This document shows, piece after piece, positions 24,901-37,857 of a stretch of 64,000 nucleotides of DNA (positions are counted from its first letter, which is position 1; each line of letters opens with the position of its first letter). The stretch is from Pleodorina starrii (taxonomy: Eukaryota; Chlorophyta; Chlorophyceae; Chlamydomonadales; Volvocaceae): assembly GCA_030267565.1 (NCBI GenBank), contig BRXU01000001.1:1674001-1738000 (forward strand), read 5' to 3'. The position numbers were made by a program, and so were the translations under genes. Under the pieces are notes generated by a model. That model was not told the origin of the DNA. It did no database searches and saw only the letters and a program-made list of their open reading frames with translations.

Positions 24901-25806
24901 ATCAGTATGACGCTTCTGGGGACGTTGTTGTCGATGGCGCGAACCGAGGCCAGTCAGGTCGTCAGCGTCACATGCTCCCATGACAGTCACGGCAGTTGTA
25001 CTTCTTCCCAGGTAGATGCGAAGATGCTCCGGATGTCGGCACGCAAACGCAAGGTACTCGCAGGTTTCTGGTTAGCGCCACATGAACGCAAATAGCCCTT
25101 ACGGAGCAGTACTTCGTCTATGCAGCTGGGGTTGTAGGACACGGCATAACCCCATAATTCTGTCCCGTCGTGCACATGGCGGCAGGGACTTGGGATACGC
25201 GACAGAAGCGATACGTCGTGGGCAAATACGATGACCACCCGGCGGGGCTAGAATGGTGCTTAGTTCGCACCTCTTAATCCTGTGACGTGTGTTGAGCGCC
25301 CAGTTAGAATGGGCAGGATTCCACTACTATTACCATTAAATGTCAAGCCTTCTGAAGCTCCTGTGGAGACGGCCGAGCCCAGAGCCTCGGCTACAAGTGT
25401 GAATGCTCGGCGTGCGAGCTACTTTTCTGGAGCATCACAGACAAGGTGAGCGTACTAATGCGTGCAATCCATGGCACGCGGGGCACCGTCAAAAGTCTTC
25501 CTCCTCGACATGCAAATGGGTCACCAAGCCCACAAGGCCATCTCAAAATACGAAAGGTCGTCTACTTTATACATGTCTCTATCCAAACGACGATTGTTAG
25601 CTCACCTGGTTTCCTCTAGCTGTTGGCACCCAAATCGAAGCGCTATCTATCGAATCTTCCGACAGACGCTCATAATTATTCATGCCGCTCCTGACTTGAC
25701 GTACATCAGATGCTACAAGCTCGGGGGCTTTCAATTTTTAAGAAACCCTTCGCTCGCCGTGTGCGTGTGGCTTGCATGCCGTTTCCCCTCTCTCTCGGCC
25801 CCACAG

Positions 25807-28130
25807 CGGCAGCTTCAGCGGGGCTCTGCGCACTAGGGCGGCAGTTCCATCCGCAGCCAGCGGATCGGAATCACGCGGTGGCCTTGCGGGAATCAGCGCC
25901 GATCGCGGAGGCAGGCCAGACGCTGGAGGCCATCTGCCAGCAGGCCGCGAGGCGCGGCCGAGCGTCTGCCCGCCGCCCTCCTCCCAGTCCTCCTCCCTCG
26001 CCTCCCTCGCCTCCGGCAGCATCTCCAGCTCGCCATTCCTCAGCTGCGACGGCAGCATCTCCAGCCGCACGGGCGGCAGCTTCCGCCACGCCCCCGTAAT
26101 CACGTCCCCCACCGGTGCCGCCGCCGTCACCGTCCCCTCCTACGCCTCCGCCGACAGCCTCGGCCTCGGCCGAGCCAGCCACGACGGCGGCAGCACCGTG
26201 CCCATCCTCCGCCCCGCCGCAACCTACCCGCTCCGAGCCGCCGCTGCGGAGCCCTCGCCCGCCGCCGCAGCGCTGACGTCGACGGCCGCATGGCTTGCCG
26301 CGGCCGCCGCCGCCGCAGCGCCGCCAGCCGACACGTCGAACGGCGCTGCCCGCAGCCCCGCCGCCGCCGCCGCCGCCGCCAGAGGCGGCGGCGGCGGCGG
26401 CGCCTCCAGCGGCATGACGCTGGCGCAGCGCGCCCTGAGCTCCTGCTCAAGTGCTGAGCAGCAGCTGCGGGCGCTCCTAGTGGACCGGACCTCGCCCGGC
26501 CCCGCCTCGCCGGTGCCTCCGATGACGACGCTGACGGGGATGGCGGCCGCCGCCGCCGCCGCCTCGGCGTCGCCGCACTCGCCCACGCCGCCGCCGCCGC
26601 TGATGACGTTCCGGCGGCCGCCGGTCGCGGCGGGGCTCGGGCTGGCGGCGGCGGGAGCGGGGTCGGCGCCAGCGGCGACGTCGACGGTTTCCTCGCCGCT
26701 GCCGCCGCCTCTGCCGCTCTCGCCGCCGCGCTGCTACGGGCAGAGCACGTCGCTTCTGCAGCGGCTGGACTCACGCAGCCTGGCGCTGTCGGCCTGCACG
26801 TCCCCAGTCGACTGGCCCGTCTCCCAATACGGCGGCGGCGGCGGCGGTGGCGGCTCCGACAGCGGCGGCGGCGGCCTGCTGGCGGCGTTGATAGACCATC
26901 GCCAGATGTTGGGCTCCGCGCTCCCGGCGGCCGGCCGGCCGGAGGGACGAGTGACGCGCTTCGCAGCGGACGGCGGCGGCGGCGGCGAAGGGGAGGCGCA
27001 CGGCGAGGGGGAGGACGGCGCCAGAGGGCGCGGCGGCGGCGGAGGCGGCGGCGGCAGGGTGTCACCGCGGCCGTCGCACGCCTCGGCGCTGGTGCGGCAG
27101 TTGCGGCAGGTGCAGGAGGGGGCCGCGGCTTCGGCTTCGGCGGCGGCGGCGGCGGCGGCGCTGGAGTCGGCGGCGGCGGCGGCGATGGCGGTGGCGGTGG
27201 CGGTGGCGGAAGAGCAGCAGGCGAAGAAGGCGCCGCCGCCGCAGGAGCCCAGCAAGCCCAAGCGGACGGGTGAGTGGGCTGAGTCCGCATCGCTTCGGAT
27301 GAGTCGAATGGGTTTAGGAGACAGGCCTAAGAAGCGGGCTGTTTGGCTGGCCGGCATACGGCGAGACGGAGAGAATGCGGACGAATGGGTGAGTGGATGC
27401 GTAAATGAGCGACCAAACGATCGCCGATCTCGGGCTCCCGGGCTCTGGCCTAAACGTGGATAACCCCGCTCCCGCTCCCGCTCCCGGCCCCGGCCCCGGC
27501 CCCGCAGGCGTCATGTGGGCGGCGCTGAACCCGACGGCGGCCTCGCGCGGCGCCGCAGACGCCGGCGGCGGCGGCGGCGGCGGCGCCGCGGCTGGCCTGC
27601 TGGGCGCCGGCGCGCCGTCCGCCGCCGCCGCCGCCATGCGCGCCATCACCGAAATGAAGGCCCTGGACGAGTTCAGCCTGGTGGCGGCGGCGCGGCAGCG
27701 GCAGCAGCAGCTGGCGCAGCGCACGGGCGGCCTCATGCGCCAGCCCAGCAAGCGGCTCGGCACCCGGGCTAGCTCCCTGCAGCACGACTCCCGCCGGTCG
27801 CTGGGCGAGGCGCCGTCGGTCACCGCCGCCCTCGGCGGCGGCGGTCGTGGCGCCGCCGCCGGCGGGCACCCGCACAGCACCCTGCCTCACCTGCTGGCGG
27901 CGGCGCGGACGAGTTGCCCAGAGGTGTGCATCTCGCTAGATCTGGCGCATCTAGTGGGTACGGCAGCAGGGCCCGTCGGCGGCGGCGGCGGCGCCGCCGC
28001 CGCCGCGGCCGCCAGCAGCAGCAGCGCGGACGGCGGCGGCGGTGGCGGTGGTGGTGCTGCCAGCGGCAACATCAACCAGGACTCGTCGCCGTGGAGTGCC
28101 TTTGGCGGTGGCGGCGGCCCCGCCGCCACC

Positions 28131-28161
<31 letters not shown>

Positions 28162-31100
28162 CCGCGCCGTCCGTCACCGCCGCCGCCGCGGCGGCGGCGG
28201 TGGGTGACAACAGCGGGTCGTTCCTTCCGGCGGTGCTGTCGCCTCCGCGGGCCTCCGTCGCCGTCGCCGCACCAGGCAGCTCTCGCAGCCTGGCGTCGAG
28301 CCTCGGCGTCGGCCCCGGCGGCGGAGGCGGAGGCGGCGGAAGCGCGCCGGCGGGGCAGCAGCAGAACGCGTCGGCGGAGCCGGCGGCGGCATCGGGCGCC
28401 ACCGGCGGCGGCGCCCTCGGCCCCACGGCGTCGGGGCAGATGGTTTCGGAGGCGGAGGGTGCCATGAGGGCGGTGCGCGCGCTGTCGGTGCGCTTCGGAT
28501 CTGCCGTACTGCCGGACTCGTGCTCGCACTTTGTGGACCAGGACGAGCGCGACCCGGCGGCACGGGAGCGGCGGAGGAAGCTGTACGAGGTACGGCATAC
28601 GGCACATGGCATACGGCGTACCGTCGTCGTGCCCACTTTCGTTGTGGTGGTGATGGCACGAGGGTTCCCACTCTGTGTGTCTGAGAGAATGCAGCAGGCC
28701 AGGCATGCGGCCCCCCTACCCTCTCCCCCCGACCCCCTCCCTTTCTGCACGAATTCCCTCTTCAACCACACCCTAAAACCCTCCCCCGTGCCCGCCCCAC
28801 TGCCGTGCTCCTCCTCGCTGCTCCTCCAGGGTCCCCCCCCCGCTTCTTGTTGCATTCTTGCAAGTTCGCTCTTTTGCAAGCTTACCTCGCTGTTCTTTTG
28901 CAGACGAGACGGTCTTCCGGTCTGACCGTTCACAGGCTCCGGCCTATACCCCCGTGGATTACCCCCCTCCCCACACCTCCAGGCCCTCCAGGCCGCCACT
29001 CTACCCCGCCCTCCTCCCTTCCCTCCCCCTCCCCTCCTGCTCCCCCTGCAGGCCCTCCAGGCCGCCAACCCTGCCGCCTACCACGAGGAGGTGGCGGAGG
29101 CGGCTGAGGCGGCGTACCGGGCTCTGTCGGAGAGGGCCCAACTGAAGCTGCGGAAGCTGCAGCAGGAGCCCACCACACAGGAGGCGCCGCTGAGGCAGCT
29201 GGAGGGGGCGCTGAGGGTGGGGGGGGGTGGGGGGTTCGGGGTGGGGGGGGGGTTTGGGGTGGGGGGTTTGGGGGGGGGTGAAGAGGAAGGGGGGGAAGTC
29301 GATGGAAACGGGGGTGGGGCTGGGGTGGGGGTGGTGTAAAAAGGAAATGCCGCAGCGGGTGGGGGGGTTTGGGGTTTGGGGAGGCGTAAGAAGGAAGGGG
29401 GGTGTGGAGAAGTCGATGGAAACGGGCAGTGAAGGAAGCGAGGGAGGGAGGGAGGGAGGGGGGGGGCTCTGCTGTGCGGTGTGCCGCACGACTCGACCCG
29501 ACCACACCCGACCACACCCGACCCGATCACTTCATTCCAGTTGGTTTGTGCATTCTTCCCCCAAGCAGCCTCGACGGGCCACCGAGTGCCGCCCCGCTGC
29601 CGCTGCCGCCCCCGACCCCGCCCACATACACCCCTTTCCCTCCCTCCCCCCTCCCTCCCTTCCCTCCCTCCCTCCCTTCCCTCCCCCCTTCCCTTCCCTC
29701 CCCCCTCCCCCCTGTCTGCAGGAGCTAACGAGCCAGCGGCCCTTCTTCCTGCCCCCGGTCATATCCCGACCCAAAGTGGAGCGCACCTTTGTGGAGTCGG
29801 TGAGAAGAGGGGGGGAGGGGGGAGGGGGCCGGGGAGGGGGGGGAGGGTAGAGAAGAGCGGGGGGGGAGCGGGGGGGGGGCGGGGGGAGGGGGGCGGGGAG
29901 GGCCTGGGGGGAGGGCTGGGGGGGAGGGGGTAGAGAAGAGCGATCGGTGGAAGCCGGGTGTGTTTTTATCGTTGTGTGTGTGTGTGGACCGCGGGGGGGG
30001 GCTGGGGGAGGAAAAGGGATCGTTGAAGTCACGGGCGCTAGGGACGCGCTGTCTGAGTGTGTGTGTGCGTGTGTCTGAGTGTGTGAGTGTGTGTGTGCCG
30101 TCCCGTCGGCCCACACACACACCCGGGAAGGAAGCCTGCTGCGCTAGGTGGCGTGTTTTGTTCTTCAGAAAACACACGCCACCCCTTCCCCTCTCCCCAC
30201 CCCTCAGGACAAGAAGCCCAAACGATCGCTGTGGAACGTGGACGACTCGATCTTTGCACAGCGCAAGAAGGAGAGCGAGTCGCACGAAGTGTACGACACG
30301 GAAAAGGTGCGCGGTATACGGCAGTGCCTTTCCCCCCCTCCCGCCCGCGCCCCCGTCGCCATCCCGCCATCCAAACCCTAAAGGCCTCTCGACCTGACAC
30401 CCGCCCGGGGGCAGCCTGCCCTGCCCTGGCCTGGCCTGGCTGCCAGGGCTGGGCCGGATTGCGCTGGGCTGTTCCGGCGGGGGGGTGGGGTGGGGTGGGG
30501 GGGTGGCGAGGGCGGTGTAGGTGGCGGTGGCGGTGCGCAGCTCTCGTATGCCCCCCTGGAGTCGTGCAGTGCCTTGGCCGTATTCCTCCGGCCCCTCCTC
30601 GGGCCCCTCTTGAGCTCCTCCTCGCCCTCACCCCCCCGCCCTCACCCCGCCCTCACGCCGCCCACTACCCGACCTCACCCCCCCCGTCACCCTGCCCTCC
30701 TCCCTCCCTCCGCAGATCCGGCAGCAGCAGCTGAATCTGGACTGGAAGCGAGTGGTGACGAAGGCGCGGTTTCGGAGGATGGTGTCCAAGGGAGATCTGG
30801 GGGTGAGATGATCTGATCAGATCTGATCTGATCTGGGGGAGGGCAGGGGAGGGAGGGGAGGTGTCGTGTGGGGAGTAGGGTGGAATGGAAACGGGCGCAC
30901 CCGCCCCCCCTCCATTTTTCCTTTTTACCCCCTCCACTGACGCGTTTTATACTCGCTACCTGCCGTCCTCCCTCCCTCTCTCCCTCCCTCCCTCCACCTC
31001 CACCCCCTCCCCCTCCACCCCCTCCACCCCCCCCCCTCCTTCCCAGGTCAAGGAGGACGGCCAGTCTCTGGATGAGGAGCTGGGGGAGGTGCGCGAGGAG

Positions 31101-34100
31101 CTGCAGCGGCGAGGGGACTTCATTCGACCCGCCTTCGTCTACTACTCCCTCATGGGCGGATCGGGCTTCAGCAGCTTCAGTGAGTTGGGCGAGGCGGAGG
31201 CGGTTGGCGAGTTGGCGGAGGTGGTTGGCGGAGGTGGTTGGTGGTTGGCGGTTGCCCGGCCCTCTCCGTGTACAGCTCCCCACGCGGCGGCGGATCATAC
31301 TGCTGCTGCGAGGCGCCCTGCAGCAGAAGCGATACGGTGGCTTCGGTAGCTAACCCCCCCACCCCACCCCTCCCCCCACCTCCTCTTCCCCCCCCCCTCC
31401 CGCACACACACCTCCACCCACCCTCCCGTGAAATCCCCCCCCCCACATGAAGACGAAGCGAAGCGCATGGCTCCCGCCTCCGGTGATACCCTGCTTGTTC
31501 TTGGCACCATGGATTACCCACCCCCACCCCCACACCCCCCCAAACACATACATACACACTCTATCCCCCCCCCCCACACACACACTCTACACCCACCCAC
31601 CCCGCACACACACACACTCTACCCACCCCGCCCTCCCCCCCCTCGCCCCCCCCCGCAGCCTCCTCCGACGCGCTCCAGATGACTGCTGGCTCCTGGATGA
31701 GCTTCTGTCATGATGCCGGGATCGTGGGCCGGGGCTGCACCGAGATCGACGTGCAGGTGGGGTGGGGTGGTGGGGGGGTGGTGGTGGGGGGATGGGGGAA
31801 CACACACGCACACATACACGCACGCACACGCGCACACACACACATGCACACACACGCGCGCCCCTGCTGCCGCCCCCTCCCCCCTTTCCCCCCCCTTCAG
31901 AACATCTTCGTTGCGGTCAACTTCGAGGAGGAGAGTGAGACGGAGGAGGCGGCCGCCAATGATGATGACGCGATGGTCCGGTTCGAGTTCATGGAGGGGC
32001 TTGTGCGGGTGGCCTTTGTCAAGTACATCAACACAAAGTGAGGGGGGATGGGGGTGGGGGTGGGGGAGGGGGAGGGGGAGGGGGAGGGGGAGGGAGGGAG
32101 AGAGGGAGGGAGAGAGGGAGGGAGGGAGGGAGGGAGGGAGGGCTTCCATCTCCTCGCTTCGCTTCGCTCCGTTTCTCTTCGCGTCTCCACCTCTTGTCTT
32201 ACCCGCTGGCCTTCTATAACCCACCACCCCTGCCTCGCCCCACCCCGCCCCACCCCACCCCGACCCGCCCCCCCCACACGCCCCCCACCCCCACGCCCCA
32301 GGCGCATGACTGACGCCAGTGATGCTCTGGGGGCCTTGCTGGAGGAGGTGATCACATCGCCCTCCCTCCCCCCGGAGGCGCGAATGGACCCCAACGACTT
32401 CAGGTGGGGCAGCGAGACCGCCTGGGGGCCGTGAGAGCGTGCATGAGAGCGTGTGTGAGAGCGTGTGCAGTGCAGCTGCCAACCAGCTCGATCCGCGCCC
32501 GCCCCCACGACCGGCCGACCAGCACCCCCGGGTGTCCCCCGCGCCCTCCTCTGCCTTGGCTCTCCTTCCTTCCCCCTTACGCGGATGAGTCCCCATACCC
32601 CCCCTTCCCCCTCCCTTCCCCTTCCCTCCCCTCCCCCGTCCACCCCAACCAGACGCAACCGGTTGTACTGCTCCGAGGTGGAGGAGGTGGTGAAGGAGTA
32701 CTGGGAGCTGCTCAACGGCATGTTCAAACTGTACAAGGCGCGGGACAGGTGCGGGCCTGCTGGAGGGAGTTGGGGAGGGGGGTGGGGAGGGGGGTTGGGG
32801 GGGGGTGGCCCTGAAGGGGGGCCGAGGAGGGGGTTGAGAAAGAGCTGGTGCGCAGCGGGTCCGGAGGAATAAACTCTGCCCCGCTCCCGCTCCCGCTCGC
32901 CGTCTCTACCCCAGCCCCTCACCCTTCCCACCCGCTTACCGCCGCACCCCCCATCCTGTCCCACCCCCACACCCTTCCCCTCACCCTTCACTCTCCACTC
33001 TTCAAACCCCCTCCCCCTTCCCCCCTTCTCCCATTCTCCCCGTCCCCCTCCCCCTTCCTTCCGGCCCATACGTGTATAACCTCCCCCCTCCTGTCCCTCC
33101 TGTCCCTCCCCCCTCCTGTCCCCCTCCCCCCTCCGCGCCAGGGCCCGCTACTTTTGGCCCGAGCACTTTATGTCCTTCCTGGAGTCTAACCAGCTGCTGG
33201 GCCCCGCCACCGGCCTCACCCGGAAGGAGGCCCGGCTGCTGTTCGGGTGGAGTCAGGCGCTGGTGACGGATGAGCTGAGGAGGAGGCAGCGGGCGGTGTC
33301 ACTCACGCTGTGGGACTTCATTGAGGTGAGGGGAGGGGAGGGGAGGGCAGGGGAGGGGAGGGGAGGGGAGGGGGGCCGAAGAGTGGGTGGGTGGGAGGGA
33401 GGGAGTGGGTGGGTGGGTGGGAGGGAGGGGGTGGGTGGGTGGGTGGGAGGGAGGGGGTGGGTGGGAGAGAGTGAGTGGGTGGGTGGGAGAAGAGTAAGGG
33501 AGTGGGTGCAAGTAAACGCGTGGGAGCAAAGGCGGCTCCAAACGCAAATAGATAGTCGCCGCCGCAGTACGAGTGGACGAGCAAGCAAACAAGAGGGGGT
33601 AAAGAAGTGTGTGTGTGTGTGAGAGAGAGAGAGAGGGGGAGAGAGAGCGCGCTCTGTTCCACGGCCGCACCCGGGGGCCGTCCTGAGGGGCGGTATGGGG
33701 TTCCCCTTTGCTCTCTTTCCCCGTCACGTCTCCCGTCACGTCTCCTTTCATGTTATCTCTCGCTCCGTAGCTTTCCCGCGCCAGAGAGGTTGATCTGTCT
33801 CACTCTCTCCCTCCCCACTCCCCCTCCCCACTCCCCCCTCCCCCTCAGGCGGTTGCTCGCCTGGCTGACTGGATCTCTCCCCCCGACCCCGAGGTACGTA
33901 CCGAGGGGGTGTGTCGTAGGGGTGGGTGGGTGGGTGGGTGGGTGGGTGCGCTGGGGGTATGTGTGGACTGGGTGGGTGGGTTGGGGGAATGGAATGGGAC
34001 ACCCCCACCTCCACACACACACACTCCACCCCCACGCGGGTTCCCCCCCCCCCCGTGGCACCCACGGGGGGGGGGGCGTGGTTTGAAAGCGTGTGCATGG

Positions 34101-35240
34101 ATGGACGCACTGCAACTTGCGACCACTGCAACCGCAACCACAAACCGAGGACAAAGGCAACAGTAACCGCAACAGCAACCGTTGCTGCTGCAAGTGTCGC
34201 TGCCACCACCGCCAGTCCACCACCACCACCACCAGCTGCCCATCTCCCGCAGACCGGCCCCACCTTCCGCCACCACCTGCCCGACTCACCCGCCTGACCC
34301 ACCCCACCTGCCTCTGCTCAACCCGCGCTGTCCTGTCCTAATTCAAAATTCCTAATCTATATCCAAATCCTATTCCTAATCCTGATCCTATACCCTGCGT
34401 ATCCTGTTCAGGACATGGTTCAGTACTTTACGGTGGAGGAGGAGAAGGATCCGCCGGAGCCCGACCGCCTGGCGTACGAGTACTACAAAGCGGTACGGCA
34501 TTCGTTGTACAGGGCGCAGTTGGTTGGTTAGTTGGTTGGTTGGTCGAGCGTGGGAGCGCTGCGGGGGTGGCGGTGGCGATTGCGATGATGGCCGGGCGGG
34601 AAGGAGGGAGGGAGGGAGGGCAGGGGGCAGCCACCCACCCACCCACCCACCCACCCACCCACCCACCCACCCACCCACCCACCCACCCACCCACCCACCC
34701 ACCCACCCACCCATATACCCATATACCCATATACCCATATACCCATATACCCATATACCCATATACCCATATACCCATATACCCACCCACCCACCCACCC
34801 ACCCACTCACCCACCCACCCACCCACCCACCCACTCGCCCACCCACCCATCCACATCCACATCCACTCATCCCATCAGCACCCGCTCACCGCACCGCCGA
34901 TCCGGAACGCGAACACGATTATTCCCTCTACCTACTCCCCCCTGCCCTCCCTCCCCCCCTTCCCCCCCCTCCCCCCTCCTCCCCCCTCCTCCACATACAC
35001 ACACACGCACACACACGCAATCACGTGCAGCTGGGCGACGCGGGCCCGCTCTTCCGTCGCCCCTCCGCCGGGCTGCTGGGTCCCCCGCCCTCCCGGCCGC
35101 TGGCCCCCAAGCTGCGAGCACTGCTGCAGTACCTGGTGTGTAGTCTGAGGGAGGCGTGGGGGGGCAACGACGCGCGGGAGGTGGCGGCCAAGGTGATGCG
35201 AACCGCCAACTACCTGTCGGGGGGGATTGAGATGGGGTAG
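25807..35240 (+). CDS. Large conserved protein, low-complexity N-terminus, unknown C-terminal domain
   Basis: Exons: 25807-27269, 27508-28589, 29052-29216, 29722-29799, 30208-30306, 30716-30802, 31047-31179, 31659-31756, 31901-32037, 32302-32403, 32653-32748, 33142-33325, 33849-33893, 34412-34492, 35031-35240. Every junction is GT-AG and in phase; about 1352 residues are visible. The 5' end is unresolved: 25807 follows a good acceptor, no in-frame ATG precedes 26413, and a further upstream exon is likely. Residues 1-850 are Ala/Gly/Ser/Pro-rich. The rest is ordered, with SLWNVDDSIFAQRKKESESH, LNLDWKRVVTKARFRRMVSK, FVYYSLMGGSG, VRFEFMEGLVRVAFVKYI, RLYCSEVEEVVKEYWELL and LLFGWSQALVTDEL. The FEFMEGLVRVAFVKY-type segment resembles large uncharacterised EF-hand-like proteins of flagellated protists; that is a weak recollection, and no canonical calcium loop is visible. 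Function unknown. Confidence 0.8.
27440..27467 (+). repeat. Dispersed motif A copy
   Basis: GGCTCTGGCCTAAACGTGGA followed by TAACCCC, in intron 1 of the large protein gene (27270-27507). It is in sense orientation and ends about 40 nt before the acceptor. Confidence 0.75.
28751..28770 (+). repeat. Dispersed motif B copy
   Basis: GAATTCCCTCTTCAACCACA in intron 2 of the large protein gene, sense orientation. Confidence 0.45.
28925..28966 (+). repeat. Dispersed motif A copy
   Basis: ACCGTTCACAGGCTCCGGCC followed by TATACCCCCGTGGATTACCC in intron 2 of the large protein gene (28590-29051). It is in sense orientation, about 85 nt before the acceptor, and is closely related to the copy at 23472. 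Confidence 0.88.
29338..29362 (-). repeat. Dispersed motif C copy
   Basis: On the minus strand, CGCTGCGGCATTTCCTTTTT in intron 3 of the large protein gene. The core CGCTGCGG plus a T-rich arm recurs at 48756, 52731 and 35283. Confidence 0.55.
32987..33010 (+). repeat. Dispersed motif B copy
   Basis: TTCACTCTCCACTCTTCAAA followed by CCCCC in intron 11 of the large protein gene (32749-33141), sense orientation. Confidence 0.45.
34631..34855 (+). repeat. (CCCA)n / (CCCATATA)n / (CCCA)n compound satellite
   Basis: About 225 bp inside the last intron of the large protein gene (34493-35030). CCCA units run 34631-34711, CCCATATA units run to about 34780, then CCCA resumes with a few substitutions. 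It yields false open frames on both strands. Confidence 0.95.
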
Positions 35241-35282
35241 ATGTAGATGGGGTAGATGGCGGGGGGAGGAGGGGAGGAGGGG

Positions 35283-35318
35283 GTGATATAAAGAGAAGTT
35301 CGCAGCGGAGAAGGGGAG
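35283..35318 (-). repeat. Dispersed motif C copy
   Basis: On the minus strand, CTTCTCCGCTGCGAACTTCT and then CTTTATATCACC, just downstream of the large protein gene. Confidence 0.5.
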
Positions 35319-37229
35319 GAGGGGGTGAGGGGAGTGAGGGCGTGATATGCTCCTTTATATAACAGTGAGTCACTGTGGAGGAGGGGTGAGGGAGGCGCGT
35401 GTCTGTGTCTGTGTGTGTTGTGTGTTGTGTTGTGTTGTGTCTTTGGGAGCGGCCACAGCTGCAGCTGCTGCAGCTGCAGCTGCGGTCACGGATGCACGCG
35501 CCATGCTGTACATTGCGTGCAGTACAATGTACGACAGTGTGCGGAGGTGTAGTCGCACCTACTTTTGCTCTGTTGCTGCCTTTTGTGTATTTAGAAAGAA
35601 AAATTATACCCTGTATTTATGAGGGGCAGGGCAGCTCTTCTGTTCTTACTCGTATTATGGTCCTCTTCGTTCCTCTATTAAACGACCGTCTTTCTTCTTC
35701 TCCGCTCGATGGCGCGCTTGCCTCGGGATCGTGAGCATGTGTGCGTGCGTGTGTGCGCGTGCGTGCGCGACTGTGTGTTTGTGCGTCTGTGTTTTGGGTG
35801 GAGGGCGTCCACTGGGAAAAGAAGAAAGCACGAAGGAAGGAGAGAATGAAGGAAGGAGAGAACGAAGGAGAGAACGAAGGAGACAACGAAGGAAAGAAAG
35901 TTGCCATTGTTGCATTTCGCGAGTGGTTGGGTGTGTGGGTGTGGGTGTGTGGGTGTGTGTGGGTGGGTGGGTGGGGTGAGGTCGCCGCCGGGCATCTGCT
36001 GGTGCTGCTGACGGTGGCGGTGGCGGCGGGGGACGCACCGAAGGGCCGGTTTGGGCCCCGGAGTTGAGCCGAGCAGAGCCGCGCCGGCCTGGGTGTGGAG
36101 TGTGGAGAGGAGTGCCGGAAGGCATTCAGGCGGCGAAGGGTGTGATGGTGGTGGTGATGGTTATGGTGGCGGGTATGAAAGGGGTGCGCAGCGCTGGCCG
36201 GGAGTTTGGGTGGGAGCTGGGAGCGAGAGCGCCGCGTGTTGGTGACTGCTGCTGACTGCTGCTGCTAGATGGGCACCCCTGTGTGCGTGTGCGAGTGCGT
36301 GCGTAGAACGTGTGTGTGCGTGGAATGTGCGTATGCGTGGAATGTGCGTGTGTATGCGCCGAACGCGAGTGTGTGCTTGTATGTGGGTTTGTGCGTGTGC
36401 GTGTGCGTGTGCGTGTGTGCGTGTGCGTGTATGTGTTGTTACACCCCCCCCCCTGCGGGCCTGACTCTGGCCAGAGGGGCGCCCTCGAGGCCCCCGATCC
36501 CAAAAGAGACGTCCCCCGATCGATTCCGACGCCGGTCGCTTCGTTGCGGTGCACCTTTCTGACCCCAACGCGTTGCAACTGGGGACCGCTCGAGGCGCAT
36601 TCTGTCCGCCGTGTCACCACCGCTATCCATTACAGCTTCCGGCAGACGCGCCGGCTCGCGGTTGCGTGTGCCAGCAGCCGTCGTGTACTGCCCTCCCGTC
36701 GTGTCCTGCCTGGCGCGATTGACGGCGTCAGTGCGTACTGAAGTTGATGAGGCTGTCCGTAGTGCCGAATGTGTTTTGTTATTGATGAACCCACCACCAC
36801 CACCACCACCAGGGGGAAGGGGCCGGTCATGAGGCCCCCCTGTGCCCTGGTCTACGGCCCAACTGAACACAACGACAACAACAACTCCTTATGAACATCC
36901 CAACGGTTGTGCACCTGGTTGGTTTGCACGGTTGTGCAACCAACCAACCTCTGTCTCGCCAAGCTTCGGAACGGCATGCAAGTCCGCTGCTGGACGGTGC
37001 GGCTGACGTTCGGGGAGGGAGGGAGGGGGGCGCAATGAAGGCATACGTGGGGGTGTTTATGTGCGTGGGTGCAATTGTGCGATTGTGCGTTGTCGGGCGC
37101 GCTTTCCGGCGCGCTTTCGTCCCTGCTGTTGCGGGGAAAAGGCCCGCGCTTTCGCCTTCGGGTTGCGGAATGCGGACGCGTCCCGGCTTTTGTGGGACGT
37201 GTTGGTGGTACGTGTGGGCTGCGCGCGTC

Positions 37230-37370
37230 GGCATGTGGGCGTGCGGGATGCATGTGCGGGCGTGCGGGGCGCATGCATGGGCGGGCGTGCATGTGCGGGC
37301 GCATGCATGTGCGGGATGCATGGGCGGGCGCATGCATGTGCGGGCATGTGCGGGCGCGTGTGGGCGCACG
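37230..37370. repeat. GC-rich minisatellite (CATGTGCGGGCG-like)
   Basis: Irregular repeats of about 12-14 bp built from GCATG, GTGCGGGC and GGGCGGGC. Unit boundaries are fuzzy. Confidence 0.7.
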
Positions 37371-37828
37371 TCGGCATCGGGCGTCGCGACGTGCCAAGTC
37401 ACGCGTGTCGGCTGCGTTTCGTACTGTTGTGTGTATGTATGCATATCGGACCTGGCGGGGCCGTCGTGAGGCAAGGCGCGCCACACGCCCCCCCCCCTGC
37501 AAGGTACAATCAGGGGACGCTGCGCGAATCCGAGAGGGGCGGTGCTGCGGGGCGGTGTTGTTGGTCACGAGGGGGTTTTGCTTTGCCCTGGTGAAGCTCC
37601 TCAGGGTAAAGGGGCGCACGTGCTGTGCATGCGAGGCTGAAGTGTGTGGAGGCGGGTGGGCAGGGGCGCAGGGCAGCAGGCGGGGAGAGGGCCGGGCAGG
37701 GCAGGGAGGGGCGGTGCTCCCGAGGGGCCGCGAGGGGCCGCGGCCGGCGAGATCCGGCCGCTGCATGTGCACGTGCACGTGCTTTTGCGCTCAGCTGGCA
37801 GTTGGCGGTTGGCGGTTGGACCCCCCCC

Positions 37829-37857
37829 GGGGCTCCGGCCTATACGTGGATAACCCC
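37829..37857 (+). repeat. Dispersed motif A copy
   Basis: GGCTCCGGCCTATACGTGGA followed by TAACCCC. This is the clearest consensus core and lies in intergenic DNA. Confidence 0.85.

Larger units (their letters stand above)
23325..25806. other. Intergenic region between two plus-strand genes
   Basis: About 2.5 kb. The first part probably holds the 3' untranslated region of the unknown gene, up to paired TGTAA signals at 24891-24900. It includes a motif A copy (23472-23513) and a GTT-rich run (24089-24137). The lower-GC stretch 24650-25770 probably holds the promoter and leader of the next gene. An ATG at 25403 followed by a GTGAGC donor was considered as an upstream exon, but its phase does not fit the acceptor at 25806. 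Confidence 0.5.

Noticed and set aside
24987..25238. 83-codon minus-strand frame with fairly normal composition
   Set aside because: Short, with no recognisable motif and no neighbouring exon in phase. It lies in lower-GC DNA where such frames occur by chance.
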